DNA from: Cunninghamia lanceolata
Lineage: Eukaryota > Streptophyta > Pinopsida > Cupressales > Cupressaceae
DNA: 64,000 nt
Reading direction: 5' to 3'
Assembly: GCA_027924645.1 (NCBI GenBank)
Contig: BSBN01000781.1
Coordinates: 3,286,001-3,350,000, forward strand
Every line of letters begins with the position of its first letter. The first letter of the stretch is position 1. Shown here piece after piece: positions 22,600 to 34,092 of the stretch. The position numbers were made by a program, and so were the translations under genes. The notes below the pieces were generated by a model. That model searched no databases. It was not told where the DNA came from and saw only the letters and a list, made by a program, of their open reading frames with translations.

Positions 22600-25140
22600 A
22601 CTCGGTCATAGTATTTATCTCCTTGCAAGTTCTGGATCACCTGTTGTCTCAGATTGGATCTAGTAGTTGCCATGGTAGCCAGATGTCTTCTCCTACTAAT
22701 CTAGCATCCGCGACCCTATTTTCTTTTCCCTTTGTGTACTCAATTCCAAAGTCATACTCACTAAGGAATTCTGACCACCTTCTCTGTCATGCATTGAGAT
22801 TAGGTTGGGTGAAGATGTACTTGAGCCCTAAATGATCTATCTTTAACTCAAAGGGCTTACCCAAGAGGTAGTGCCTCCACATCTGGAGTGCGTGAACAAT
22901 GGTAGATAACTCAAGATCATGTGGTGCATAGTTTAACTCATGTTGTTTTAGCTTCCTAGATTTATATGCCACCACTTGCCCATTCTACATCAACACTCCT
23001 CCCACACCTTCACCTGAAGCATCTTTTATAACTTTGAAATGACCATTATGATCAGGTATGGTTAGAATAGGTGCTATCATGAGATTTTCCTTTAGGAGCT
23101 AGAAAGTTTGCTCACATCTGTCTATCTAGTCAAACTTCTTACCTTTCTTCTGTAATGAGGTTATTGGTGCTGCAATTGTTGAGAACACTTCCAAAAATTT
23201 CCTGTAATATCTAGCCAGTCCCATAAAAATTCTAACCTTAGTTACATTTTGGGGTGCGAGTCAATCCATTATCACTTTGATCTTTTTTGGATCTACTGCT
23301 ATCCCATCTGCTGAAATCACGTGGCCAAGGTAGTGCACTTTACTCTAGTAGAACGTACACTTAGATAGTTGCCAAAAAGTTTATGCTCTCTCAAGTGCTA
23401 CAAGACTATTCTCAAGTGTTTGTCATGCTCCTCTACCGACTTAGAATAAATTAGAATGTTATCCAAGAAGACTAACACAAATTCATCCAAACAATCATTG
23501 AACACAATGTTCATCAAGTTCATAAATGTTACGGGTACGTTAGTTAACCCGAATGGTACTACTATGAACTCATAGTGACCATAGCTAGTTCTGAACACTG
23601 TCTTAGAGATATCCTCATCCTTAATCTACAATTGATGGTAGCCAGATCTAAGGTTTATTTTGGAGAATACCTTCCCACCCTTCATCTGATCAAATAACTC
23701 GTCTATCCTTGGAAGTTGATACTTATTCTTTATAGTCACCTTGTTGAGCATCCTATAATCAATGCATAACTACAAAGTTCCATCCTTCTTTATGAAAATG
23801 ACCAGTGTGCCCCAAGCTGACACACTAGGTCTAATAAACCCTTGCTTCAACAATTCTTCCAATTGTGCCTTAAGCTCATACAGTTCTATTGTTGTCATTC
23901 TATAGGGTGTCTTAGACTACGGCTTTGTTCCAGGCACAAAATCTATTGAGAAATCAAATTCCCTTTTTGGTGGTATCTTTGTCAATTCATTAGGGAATAC
24001 ATGCTAGAACTCTCTAAGGATAGGATAATTGTCGAAGGATGGTTCCTGGTTATCAAGATCTCTTATTTTGACTACATAGATTGAACAACCCTTTCTTTTA
24101 GCTTTCTTTAATTACATGGCTGAAATTTGTCTTAGCTTAAAGGGTTTCCTAGAACCATGAATCTCTACCTGATTCTGAAAGTCATCAAGGCATTTCACTA
24201 CCTTTTCTTCATAGTTTACTATAAACTTGTGTTCAGATAGCCAGTTGATTCCTAGAATCATGTCATAATATTCTAGAGGTGCAACATAAAGGTTGACTTG
24301 CATTTGGAAAGTTGGGAGATCTAATTCATTGCATACAAGATAGGAGTCTACTCTCTTCTCTGCACTATTACCATACTATACCATCCAAGCATTTGCCATG
24401 TGTCCCAGTTTTATAGATAACGTTGCTACAATTTTAGGGTCTACAAAACATTATGTAGCTCCAGTATCAATCAAAATAGAAATTGGAAGGCCAAAGAGCT
24501 TATCGGATAACTGAATGGGTGTCACTTGAAAATCCACTTAGTGATGGTCTATAGCCACATGAATTTGGTGTTGTGGAACTCTCGACTGATTCCCATCTCT
24601 TCGGTTGTTGATGGCTGAGGACATGCACTAGTATAGTGCTCTCCTCCACATGTATAGTCCTTTGGGTCTAGATAGCATCTCTCTTCTGTTATTGTTATTT
24701 TTGTTACCAAAGTTGCCTCTCTTATTATTTCCACTGTTCCTTTCTTGAAAATTGTTGCCTCTTTTTAGATTCTAAATCTGATGCTTGTTGTTTCCTTGAT
24801 TATTGTTGCTACTCTAATTATGACTGTCACTCTGGAACCTCTTATTTCCGTATTTCATATCTCGACTCTTACAATAATTGGTAATTTGTTGCAATTTTTG
24901 CTCTTGCTTAATCACTTTCTCAAACACTTCATCCATGCTCAAGGGGTTATGAATATCTACATCTGCCCCAATTTGTGGTCTTAAACCCAAGATAAACATT
25001 TGAATCATGAACCTCTTGTCCATCTGGTACTACAGAACATACTTGAGTAGGTGCGAGAATCTCTCCTAATACTGGGTCACTGTCTTACCTCCCTGAGTCA
25101 GGTTTTGAAATTCTGTCATCTTTTTATCAAAACAAACCTC
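22600..25140 (-). pseudogene. Gypsy E gag-pro-RT-RNase H remnant
   Basis: Reading leftwards: Gag (FDKKMTEFQNLTQGGKTVTQ, then FIQMFILGLRPQIGADVDIH), a zinc-knuckle trace CGGEHYTSACPQP, and a protease trace with YVAPLEYYDMILGINWLSEH near 24270. RT holds [18 protein letters not shown] and [20 protein letters not shown] near 23450, and RNase H reads YAPHDLELSTIVHALQMWRH near 22930 with KGKENRVADA at the end. The catalytic YLDD box reads FLDN, so the second catalytic Asp is lost. No integrase domain follows before the LTR-like sequence. Many stops interrupt it. Its gag is interrupted at 25141 by mini element F and resumes at 27264. Confidence 0.8.
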
Positions 25141-25359
25141 ATACAAGCCAAAGATTAACCTTCTACAAAGAAAAAAAGCATAAGAGAGTATTTGCACAAT
25201 AAAATGGATGCAATTAATGAAAAAGAATAATGAATTACATGTGACAACTTTCTTTTATATTTCCAAGTTAAATAAACCCTAATATGACTTAATAATAACC
25301 TAAGACTAAAAATAAGCCCTAGGTAAACTTATTAAAGTGTAATTAAATATTTAATTACA
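25141..25359 (-). repeat. 3' LTR of mini element F, outer end lost
   Basis: It aligns with 27045-27263 (TACAAGCC...TTTAATTACA) with few differences. The first ~40 bases of the right copy (TGTTGAAGTTTATGATAAAC onward) have no clear match here. Confidence 0.8.
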
Positions 25360-25597
25360 CCAATACCCCCATAAGTGCAACTTAGGGAGAAATGAAAGAC
25401 ATGCAACTAATGCAAGAATGGGTCTTGGCTACAAGGCCATGTTAGGTACTCATGAACAACAAGAATCTCTCATAAGGTGGAGAAAAGGAGAAAAACCCTG
25501 TGGAAAAAAACCCCTCTCCAAAAGAGAGAAAAAAACAAGTACATGAACATGTGATGGAATAAGGACTAATACTAAGACCCCCCAAGAACCGAATCCA

Positions 25598-26330
25598 TCA
25601 CAAAAGTACAATCATGAGTGCCCCCATAAGAGAACGAAAAGAGAATATGAATCCCCTCCAAGAAGAAGCTCCAAAACCAATGAAGTGATCTTGAAGATAG
25701 AATCCAATCCACTGCCTACAAATAACATTTCTCCCTTTCAGAAGAAACAAATTCACTGGTGAATGTAGAAGCCATTCCCACATATTGTATGAATAGGGAA
25801 TCCATATCAAAATGTGTGCCTCTGAATGCAACTCAAGTGACCTCATACTGGGAGAATATGTCTTCTCCAAAACAGAAATTGTTTGCCCAATCAAAGAAGA
25901 ATAACCAGGAGAGGATATGATCTGAACTGCATCAAGAAACATAGTATATGAAGGTGGTGATGCAAAGCCACCTGAGATAGCATCAAGAAAGAGAGATAAA
26001 CCCTCAAATGTGTCCTCTAAATCAACAATGTGAGACTCCACAGACAAAGATGATATGTCTACAAGATAGGAATCCCAATGAGGTGGATCAGGAAGACTAA
26101 TATTGACCTGCTACATAGAATCACTAGAAGCCAATGATGATGCAAAATGAAACTCTTAAGTAGTAGTAGGTGATGGTGGAGCAATGATCTCATCAGGAGG
26201 AGAAGTGATCGAAGCAAGCATTTCAAAATGATGATGTGAGAAATGAGGACACGTCTCTTTTGAGCATGTTGATTACTTCCACAATATCTGCAATTAGATT
26301 TATACTGATGGTAGAATCCCATCTCCTTAG
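25598..26330 (-). pseudogene. Gag-like remnant of mini element F
   Basis: A frame on the minus strand includes YKSNCRYCGSNQHAQKRR near 26290, which resembles one half of a CCHC knuckle (C-X2-C then H), followed after a frame change by SHIVDLEDTFEGLSLFLDAI and a long open stretch to 25598. No protease, RT or integrase motif is present. It may be a reduced Gag; the assignment rests only on the knuckle-like motif and its position after the primer-binding site. The 26340-26990 part is leader without a supported gene and contains two related copies of a CAATTTTGCAAACTGCTCC-like segment. Confidence 0.4.
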
Positions 26331-26993
26331 ATTATTAGAGATCAAAACATGTAAAGAGATTTATGCTGATAACAGAAGTCTATCAAAGCAAACAGAACCT
26401 TTTGAGGAGGTAGCATGTCTAGAATATCCAACAAAAGCCATAAGATCGACAAATTGATTAAAATATACCTGGGGCTGAATCTAAAAAAATATATAGGTAG
26501 CTATGTAGAGCTCACTGAAACCTTTCCAATGCCTATTTGTTTTCAAAAAATGGAGATTCTGGGTGCAAGAACGTAGCTCAAAAGCCAAAAATGATGCCTT
26601 GAATTCAAATAGCAATGACTATCAACAATAGAAAAATCTGGGAAAAATACCTACACCACTAGATTTTACTCAGAACTAGCTTTCTGACACCTATTTGTTT
26701 GTGAAATTTAGACATTGTATGCCCAAGTTATAGCCAATTTTGCAAACTGCTCCTCTAGGGCTTTAAAAGGCAAAAAAAAGCAAGCAAAGACTAAAAATAG
26801 AGACGTGGATTGTGATCTATTTTTCTTAAAATCCATTCCATTTCTACAAAAAATAAGAGATACCCAGATAGGGTTTCTGAATCCTCTTTCTAGAAATATC
26901 CCATTTTAAAAAAATGGAGTTTGTATGAAAAGGTTATGCTTGATTTTGCGAAACTGCTCCCAAAAAAAAAAAAGCAAGGAGTGCTATAATTCC

Positions 26994-27005
26994 GCTCTGA
27001 TACCA
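26994..27005 (-). other. Primer-binding site of mini element F
   Basis: TGGTATCAGAGC on the minus strand lies directly against the LTR that starts at 27006. Confidence 0.9.
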
Positions 27006-27263
27006 TGTTGAAGTTTATGATAAACCTGAAACATTAAAATCTTCTACAAGCCAAATATTAACCTTCTACAGAGAAAAAAAACATAAGAGAGTATTTGCAC
27101 AGTAAAATAGATGCAATTAATGAAAAAGAATAATGAGTTACATGTGACAACTTGCTGTTATATTTGCAAGTTAAATAAAACCCTAATATGACTTAATAAT
27201 AACCTAAGACTAAAAATAAGCCCTAAGTAAACTTATTAAAGTTTAATTAAATATTTAATTACA
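27006..27263 (-). repeat. 5' LTR of mini element F
   Basis: The plus strand runs from TGTTGAAGTT to TTTAATTACA, 258 bases, and is the fuller of the two LTR copies. Confidence 0.85.
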
Positions 27264-27740
27264 CTAATAGTAAACACCTTTTCCTAAAGAGTTAGAGGAA
27301 GTGGTCCCACGTTACTGCTCCAAGTAATAGTTTCATTTCTATTTTTTCATTGTCCCACCAGGTTGCTGCTTTCCCAATAAGCTAGTAAGATCCCTAAACT
27401 ACTTTAGTTTCCTGAAACAAGTTCTAGAGATCATAATACTTTTCCATCTCTATTATCCATGCCTTAGCTCTATCACCAATTATCTTACCATCAAATTTAG
27501 GATGGGTGACCTTTTAAGGTCTTTTCCCAACTCCTCCACAATTTTGTCCCAATTGTTCATATTTGCTTCACCTTCTAGGCCTCATGCTTCTTCCCTTTGG
27601 TCCACATCTCCCTCATTCTCATTTCAATTTCCTCTCATTCCCTAAACTTCTTACTCAAGATTGTTCATTCGGGTCCCTTGTTGAGTTAAAAGAGCAAGGA
27701 TTTGATCTAGTCAGTTATTATATTTCAATGGTTCATTCGT
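27264..27740 (-). pseudogene. Gypsy E gag, N-terminal part
   Basis: This is the upstream half of the gag interrupted by F. In one frame the minus strand reads NQILALLTQQGTRMNNL, later EANMNNWDKIVEELGK, and close to the joint AATWWDNEKIEMKLLLGAV then TWDHFL and FRKRCL, which fit the A-x-x-W-W-D and W-x-x-F pattern of gypsy Gag. It continues into FDKKMTEFQN at 25140. Stops are frequent. The 5' LTR and primer site of E were not found to the right. Confidence 0.65.
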
Positions 27741-29220
27741 TTATTTCAACGTCAAAATTTAACTTTGGCCAAAGTATGAAACCGTTTAACGGTGTTTAGA
27801 TCCTGAAAAAGAAGACCTACTTCTCTGTTTTACCCATATTCAGCACCTATCACAGAAGGTAACTTTCCCAAATAGACAATACATAATAAACAAAAATATT
27901 TATATCCATTTCCTTTTCAAGCACAATAAAATAATGTTAATGATTCAATTCCTTCATGCAATAAATAGTGGCAATGATTATTTCTGTTATAAAATTATCA
28001 TCTTCTTGTTTCCACATTTATTCAGTTTTATCAGAATATTTGAACAGTATTTTACTACCACATTTTACGGTTTTAGCTCATGATTTTGACTGTTCCTATG
28101 CTATTTTGTAGGGTATAATACAGTAATTTCAGTCATAAAGCATTTGGAATACTTCAATTACATATATTTATAAAAAGAAACAAGGCAATAATATAGCTGG
28201 AAATGCACACAAAATCTGAATATTTAACAGCTGAAACCCTTCTGAATATAACCAACTCAAAATATTTGAAGTTTGACAAATCTGAAATAAGATTAATAAC
28301 CAATGATAGTAGCTAAAATATACCCTATAAGGCAGAAGCAAGAATGTACAGAATGTGAGGCCTACTTTTACCTCCCCTGTATTATTTTGCTTATAGTACT
28401 CTTTCGATGGATTTATGATGGTCTTGTGGATTTTGGGGACTATTGATCTCACACTTGGACCTTATTACCTTATCTTATACTGGATTAGATGGATGGTTTA
28501 TGCTTTATGGATGGTTAGAGAGCATGTTAGATTTCCTTTTGATGATATGATGTTATATGCTAGGATGTCATTTGATGCTATGGATATGTGCATAGATGTT
28601 GAGATTGATGTTAGCTCTTACCTTACATGATCCTGATTATACTTGTGAGTAGTGGATGATTTGAGAGACATTATATTATCATGTGATTATTTTGATATTG
28701 TATATGATATTGTGATTATGTGTGTGTGATGCATGTTGTTCATTTGCTTTGGCTATTTTATCATGTTCTATTAATGGGTTTGTGGAAGTGTGTAGATTAC
28801 TTTCCATACCCATGGAAAATCAAAGGTCGGACAACAACCATATGTTATTCCTTGTTCATCCGACCTAGTCCTAAGTAGGACTAAGGTCACATGTCTTTGA
28901 GAATGTTGATCTTTGTTGTATTTTATTTATAACATTTTGTATGGTTTACACCTTTTCAATTTATCTTTTGATGTGTTGTAAAAAGTGTAATGTTGAGTTT
29001 GCACAATTTTTAAGTGCTAAATATTTGAAGCCCCTTTTAAGTGATTTTATGTGTTTCTAATGGTCAAATATTGACCCTAGGTCATACCCCTAGGGTCTAG
29101 GACCATTCCTAGCATGTTTAAACTTGATTTGGACCTTGTATGGTCACCCAAACTTGACCCTAGAGTCAAGTGACGAGTTTGGGAAGTGTGAGGGTGGTTG
29201 GAAGGTCACCATCTCACTTA
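27741..29220. other. AT-rich stretch without recognisable gene
   Basis: No frame here has a recognisable motif. A 94-codon frame at 28168-28452 (minus) is hydrophobic but overlaps AT-rich sequence and has no start context that I trust. The only pattern seen is drifted CCCTAGGGT-like segments around 29075-29165. Confidence 0.4.
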
Positions 29221-29580
29221 ACCCCAACATCACCCACTTGGGTAAGGTTACCCTTGCTTCTCATGCTTTAGAAGGTTCCCACATGTGTGAACCTCTTCCC
29301 TATGCTCTCACATATGTGTGAGATCACTTGTGGGGAAGAGTGTAGCTTAGATGAATGAGAAGGTGACAAGTGTCACCTCCTCATTCATAAGAAGCTTCCC
29401 TTGGTGTGCTCACATCTCCCTATGCCCTCACACATGTGTGAGAGCACTTGTGGGAGAGTGTGTAGTTTTGTGGAATGGGGAGGTGACAAGTGTCACCTCC
29501 ACATTCTTGTGGGGTTGTGAGGATGGTTATTGGGATGGAGGAGAGGGTGACAAGTGCCACCTTCTCATCCATTAGGGTTT
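29220..29580. repeat. Tandem block of nested palindromes
   Basis: About 120-base units repeat two to three times. Each holds a CTCACAxxTGTGAG palindrome (perfect 16-mer CTCACACATGTGTGAG at 29427-29442; imperfect at 29307-29322) followed by CACTTGTGGG, and then an inverted repeat AGGTGACA-AG-TGTCACCT at 29361-29378 and again at 29481-29498, with a third imperfect copy near 29545. An imperfect GGTTC...GAACC palindrome around CACATGTG lies near 29275. Confidence 0.75.
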
Positions 29581-29592
29581 GAGAGTCTTGTC

Positions 29593-29600
29593 TTTATATC
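29593..29600 (+). promoter_or_regulatory. TATA-like box after palindrome block
   Basis: TTTATATC followed by a CT-rich run lies just after the palindrome block, which could be an upstream control region of a plus-strand promoter, perhaps in an unpaired LTR. An AATAAA-rich end occurs near 30510-30560. No partner LTR was found. Confidence 0.3.
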
Positions 29601-31850
29601 TCTCTCATTTTGATGAGATGAGGGTTCTTCTTTTCATTTCTTTTGGAAAATTTTATACTTGTGTTGGGAGAGTGAAGGATTTGGAGATTTTTTGGAGAAC
29701 TTGTGGAAGCTCTTCACCAAACACACTCCATCCTTGAAGCTTGAGAGGTATTTCTCAAGGATTCAAGCCATTTGCTTATTTGTTTTACTTATACAATGAG
29801 TTTATGCATGTTTTGTGTTTATGTTATCTTAGTTTTATGTGTTTTGGGTCTTATGGGTTGTTTGGGTGAGGTCTCCTGGTGAGAGAGCTCACCTTAGTAC
29901 TGGGTGAGAGAGGATGAGAACCTCCTTGGTTTCCCCTCTTTGTTATGGTATTTGATTTGTGGCCAAGGCCCTTATTTTGGAGTTTTGAGGAGTTGGGTTA
30001 TGGCATGAGTACCTTGGTTTTGTTAAATGAGAAGTATGGCAAGAGGCCAAGTGATTCTTGAGTATATTTGTGTATTAAGAGTGTGGGTCTCCTTGAGTAG
30101 AGTGAGTCCACTCTCTGACCCTTCAAATCCATTTCTAAGATGGGTTAGTTTTGTGTTAAGCCTTGGGTTGGGTGTTGTTGTGCTTGATATGAGTGTTAGT
30201 TTTGTTGTGGTTTGAAACTTGGTTGTTGTAAGGCCTCCTAGCTTGGGGGTGGCCTATTTTAGGCCTAGGTTGATAGGAGAGAATCCCATGGGTATGACTG
30301 CCTTGTTTGTATGGTTTGTAGGTACATTAGAGACTATGGTGGAGCTTGGTTTTAGTGAAGAACACAAGAGTTTAGTGACTTTATGTATTATTGTATATGA
30401 GAAGGCATTGAGATGCCTACACCCTTTGAGGGCTTGTAATATGTGTATTCTACCTTTGAAATAAAAAGATCTTGATTGTTGTACTCCTAGCTTTGGAAAA
30501 TATTGTAAAAGGATAAATAAATGAGTATTAAAGTTATCTCTATTTCCTTGTTGAAAATAAATAAGTTCTCTTTTTTTCTCTCTCTCTCTACTACTTTTGT
30601 TCATGCAAGGAAATTTACTTTATAAGAGAATTAAAGAAAATTATTTCTAAATCTTAATGTGAAATAGAATAAGGCCCCTACACTAGTTTAAAAGGGAAAA
30701 TAAATGTTGTATGGATATATTTGTTTCGTACTTCCTTGATTGGGTTACACTATTCTTTTTAAATAATAGTTTTGTTATTGGAGGAAGAATCTATACCTAT
30801 ATGTAAACCTAATTAAAAGATACATGTTTTTATAGAGTATATAGACATATAAGTAAATATATTTAATAATAAATATATCTTTCCTCAAAAAAAAATATAA
30901 AAAATAAAAATAAAAGGAAAGATATAGTGTTCTAGTTTTTTATGTGCTCACTGTTCTTTTTTTTACACAATGAACAAAAAGTGTGCACAGTGAGTTATAT
31001 ATATAAACTTATAGTTATATCCCATATAATTGAATGGCATAGAGTAAGTTTTATTTTTTTTATTTTCGAAAGTCACTAGCATTTGTTTTACCCTTCGTGA
31101 TTTAGGGTTTTCGCGTGGATCAGTGTAAGCAAAAGATAGACAGAGGCGGTCGCAGGGCCGAAAGCCCTGTGCCACCCCTTTTTTGTAAACTTAGCAATGT
31201 GTGTAGTGGGTGGTGGAGTGCCCCCATAGTCCCCATTTTTTTTTATTATCCATAGCAATGTGTGTAGCACAAGTATGGCCGTTGGCCATCAAGGTTAGGG
31301 CTCGACCCTTCTTCGTGCCACTGTGTCATTTACATTTTTCTTCTCTATTTTCTTCTTTAATATATGGCTTCATCCCTACCATGCCACATTAAATCTGATT
31401 TCGGTATTTTGATCACTAGCATATGTATAAATATATATTGTGTTCCATTTTTACTTCTCTGCAATGTTTTAAATTTTGATTTTACTTCTATATTATTTTA
31501 TTTGGCATTACTATAGTAAGACATAATAGATATATTTATTTATATATGTTGTATAAAGATATCCATATTAATATATCATGAAAATTATCTCCCTGTCTAA
31601 AATAATGTATGGTTTTAAAAAATATATATATAACCCGAGAGTTTAAACTAAATAGAGAAACTTAGAAAGAATGTAAGTAATGTAGAAAATTTTTAGAAAA
31701 ACTTAGAACATGGAAACATGTGAACATTTAAATTCTATTGAGAGAAGGAGAATATAGAAAATACAAGCTTAGTAAACCAAATCAAATCTATTTGAGCAAC
31801 CTGTAGAAAATGTTAGAAACCCAGGATAAAAAGGTTAGTAAACTTTCACA
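29601..31850. other. Stretch without recognisable gene
   Basis: I see no supported protein. A TC-rich run at 30570-30592, an inverted pair CTCACTGT/ACAGTGAG near 30947-30994, and a 14-base direct repeat AGCAATGTGTGTAG at 31193-31206 and 31254-31267 are the only structures. The 31090-31320 part is richer in GC than its surroundings. Confidence 0.4.
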
Positions 31851-31856
31851 TATTTG

Positions 31857-31889
31857 GGATGATACCTCCCACTTGGGGAGGTACCATCC
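31857..31889. repeat. Strong hairpin
   Basis: GGATGATACCTCCC pairs with GGGGAGGTACCATCC across a short loop, one mismatch in about 14 base pairs. It is not followed by a T run on either strand, so it is not a simple terminator. Confidence 0.6.
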
Positions 31890-33299
31890 TTTCTCCTTGT
31901 CTCCTCAAAACCTACACATCAAATCAAACATAGCAACTTGTTTATGAGAGCAAATAAGGTATTGTGGTGTTTTTATAAGGCTTCTCTAGGGTTTGGTGCC
32001 CTAAGTGTTAGGGATTTATTTGTTTAATTAAACTTGGGTTAGTGAGTGTAATCCCTCTTAGTGGGTGGTGACTTTTGTCCTATTTGAAAAGTGTTTTTAT
32101 TTAATTTCTTTTCTTGTTATCTAGTTATTTAAAATGTGAAGTTGTGCACCTTATTTTATTCTATTGTTTTAATTTAAATTTTAATGGGTTAGGACTATAG
32201 TGAAGTGTAAATGGGTTATTATTGCTATTTAGTTGTAATGTTGTTAATTTATTATATTTCATAAAGAATGGGAAGGGAATTTAGGCAAGTTATGCATTTA
32301 ATTTATTTTAATTTTGCAAAGGGATTGATGGTAGATTATATTTTAATTTAATTTTTGCATCCTCCTATAGTTGATGAGGTGGCATTATGCTGCCGAAATC
32401 ACTATAGGAGTTACCCTATTTTATTCCATAATGCCCCGTTATGCTACTGAAATTATTCTAGGTTTAATTGAGTTAAATGCTTTTATTAGATTGTTTAATT
32501 TATTCTGTTTTATTTAAAATGTTAGATTAATGTTTTAGTGAGGTCTTGAGTGGACCTATGGTTAGATTTTGTCTCATAACGAAATTGAATTCATTTCACT
32601 TAGTAACCCTAGGGTTAGGATTTTAAAAACAGAATCTAACCCTCTCAGTGTTGCTCTTGCGACATACACCCCCTTAGTGGGTTACATGACTTAGGGATGT
32701 CGTAGTGCATGTCACACCATCCCGTGTGATTGACCTTCCCACCTTCAGGCGTTGCGCATGATGCAAGTTGTTGAGATGACTTTGTGATGTGCGTGTGTCA
32801 CCGAGCGCGCATGTTGCATGCAAGGGGGTTTGTAAAGTCGAGAGGGAAAATTTTTGATAATTCATGTCATGACCATATGACAAATGTGGACATGACATGT
32901 GGTTATTGTGTCATAACCACATGGTGAATGTGGGAATGACACAGAACAACAAACACAAATGCATACAATCTCCCTCTTACAAAAGGTATGGCAGTATAGA
33001 AGAGAGATATGTCAACTGAATCTAATAATTAATACCTAGCAATGCTATTACTATTGTAGCACTCATAAAACAAAAATCAAAAACCTTATGAAAGACATGA
33101 CACAATTGGTTACATGATTGTACAACCACAAGGAAAATCACAACAATTATATACAATGAATTATGGCCTATAATAAGTACAACTCTTCAAATCTCCCAAC
33201 AATGATGTACAGCAACAAAGTCTTTCAATGGAGTAATTTACCATCATTGCATTCATGTTTAGGGAGATCTACAACAGGGTTTGTCATAAATAAACATAC
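31890..33299. other. Stretch without recognisable gene
   Basis: AT-rich sequence. No protein motif. A pair of related segments, GGCATTATGCTGCCGAAATCACTATAGG near 32372 and CATAATGCCCCGTTATGCTACTGAAAT near 32426, form an imperfect repeat. Around 32860-32945 there is a second local repeat, ATGACATGTGG..TCATAACCACATGG. Confidence 0.4.
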
Positions 33300-33350
33300 A
33301 CAGGTGTGTATGTATATATAACTATACATATATATACACACATACCAGTG
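33300..33350. repeat. TG/TA microsatellite, near-palindromic
   Basis: Alternating GT and AT steps read TGTGTATGTATATATA, a short centre, then TATATATACACACATACCA, so the tract folds on itself. Confidence 0.7.
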
Positions 33351-33578
33351 TATTAGCCTCTCTGGAGTATGCTAAGGGTTATGGAACCAATAAACACCTA
33401 GATTTGGACCATTTCTCATGCTAGAATAGAAAAAATGTAACAATATTTAGTGAAAGAAGACAATGAACAATCAAGGGTTTTAGGTTTTAAGAGAAGTTTT
33501 TAGAGGAAAAACTCATATGCTGCCCCTTAATACCTTGTTGGGGACGTGGGAAGAACTACAGGCCTCTTACGGCCTCAA

Positions 33579-33624
33579 CAAGAGGACTGTGGCTTGCCTT
33601 TAAAGGCAGCACCACAGTCTCTTG
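33579..33624. repeat. Two-level hairpin
   Basis: An outer stem CAAGAGGACTGTGG / CCACAGTCTCTTG (one bulged G) encloses the perfect palindrome GCCTTTAAAGGC. The flanking 50 bases also hold GGCCTCTTACGGCC. It sits in non-coding AT-rich sequence. Confidence 0.65.
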
Positions 33625-34040
33625 ATAAAACTATAGATTTCTTAAAATTAAAACAACAAAACTTCAACTCTTTAACCTTTACTATAGGCGGTAGAAGAGA
33701 AATGGTAATATTTTTCTTATTTCCAAGATTTATATTGCAATCAAACAAAGAAATGAAAAAGAGAACCTGGCAAAAAAATTAGTGAATTCATTCCAACTTG
33801 AATGCCCTTCAATCTCCTATGATTTCTTGCTTCTTCTCTTCCCTATTATGTGTTCTTGTTCCCTTTTGTTTTTCTCCTTCGTGCCTTTCTTTTATTCTTT
33901 TTGAGCTCTATATCTGTCTCTTGATTTAGGGCGAACTCCACCTTTTTCTTTTTATTTACCTATAGTTCCCGTCCATAATCCATACAAAAGTTTAATTTAT
34001 TTTGTTTTTTAAAATTAAAACTTATGCATGCTTTTTATTA

Positions 34041-34092
34041 AACACACACACACAAATATATATATATATATATATATTTATTTATTTATTAA
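34041..34092. repeat. Compound CA/TA/TTTA microsatellite
   Basis: An (AC)n run passes into a (TA)n run and then TTTATTTATTTATT. Neighbouring sequence (33625-34634) is AT-rich and has no recognisable gene. Confidence 0.85.

Larger units (their letters stand above)
25141..27263 (-). mobile_element. Mini LTR retrotransposon F inside gag of E
   Basis: Two direct copies of a short LTR bound the element: 27006-27263 (258 bases) and a shortened copy at about 25141-25359. An initiator-Met primer-binding site abuts the right LTR and a G-rich tract (CTTATGGGGGTATTGG on the minus strand, 25360-25375) abuts the left one, so the element reads leftwards. At 2.1 kb without RT or integrase it must depend on proteins of other elements. 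The flanks are the two parts of the gypsy E gag. I could not confirm a clean target duplication, because about 40 bases at the outer end of the left LTR appear lost. Confidence 0.8.

Noticed and set aside
28168..28452. Hydrophobic 94-residue frame
   Set aside because: AT-rich sequence gives such frames by chance; no motif, no neighbour supports it.
29350..29500. CRISPR-like array
   Set aside because: Only two to three units, no uniform spacer length, palindromes of two kinds, and a plant context.
31190..31330. Possible SINE with a box-B-like GGCTCGACCC
   Set aside because: No convincing box A at the right distance, no A tail and no clear flanking duplication; the 14-base AGCAATGTGTGTAG repeat flanks only 47 bases.
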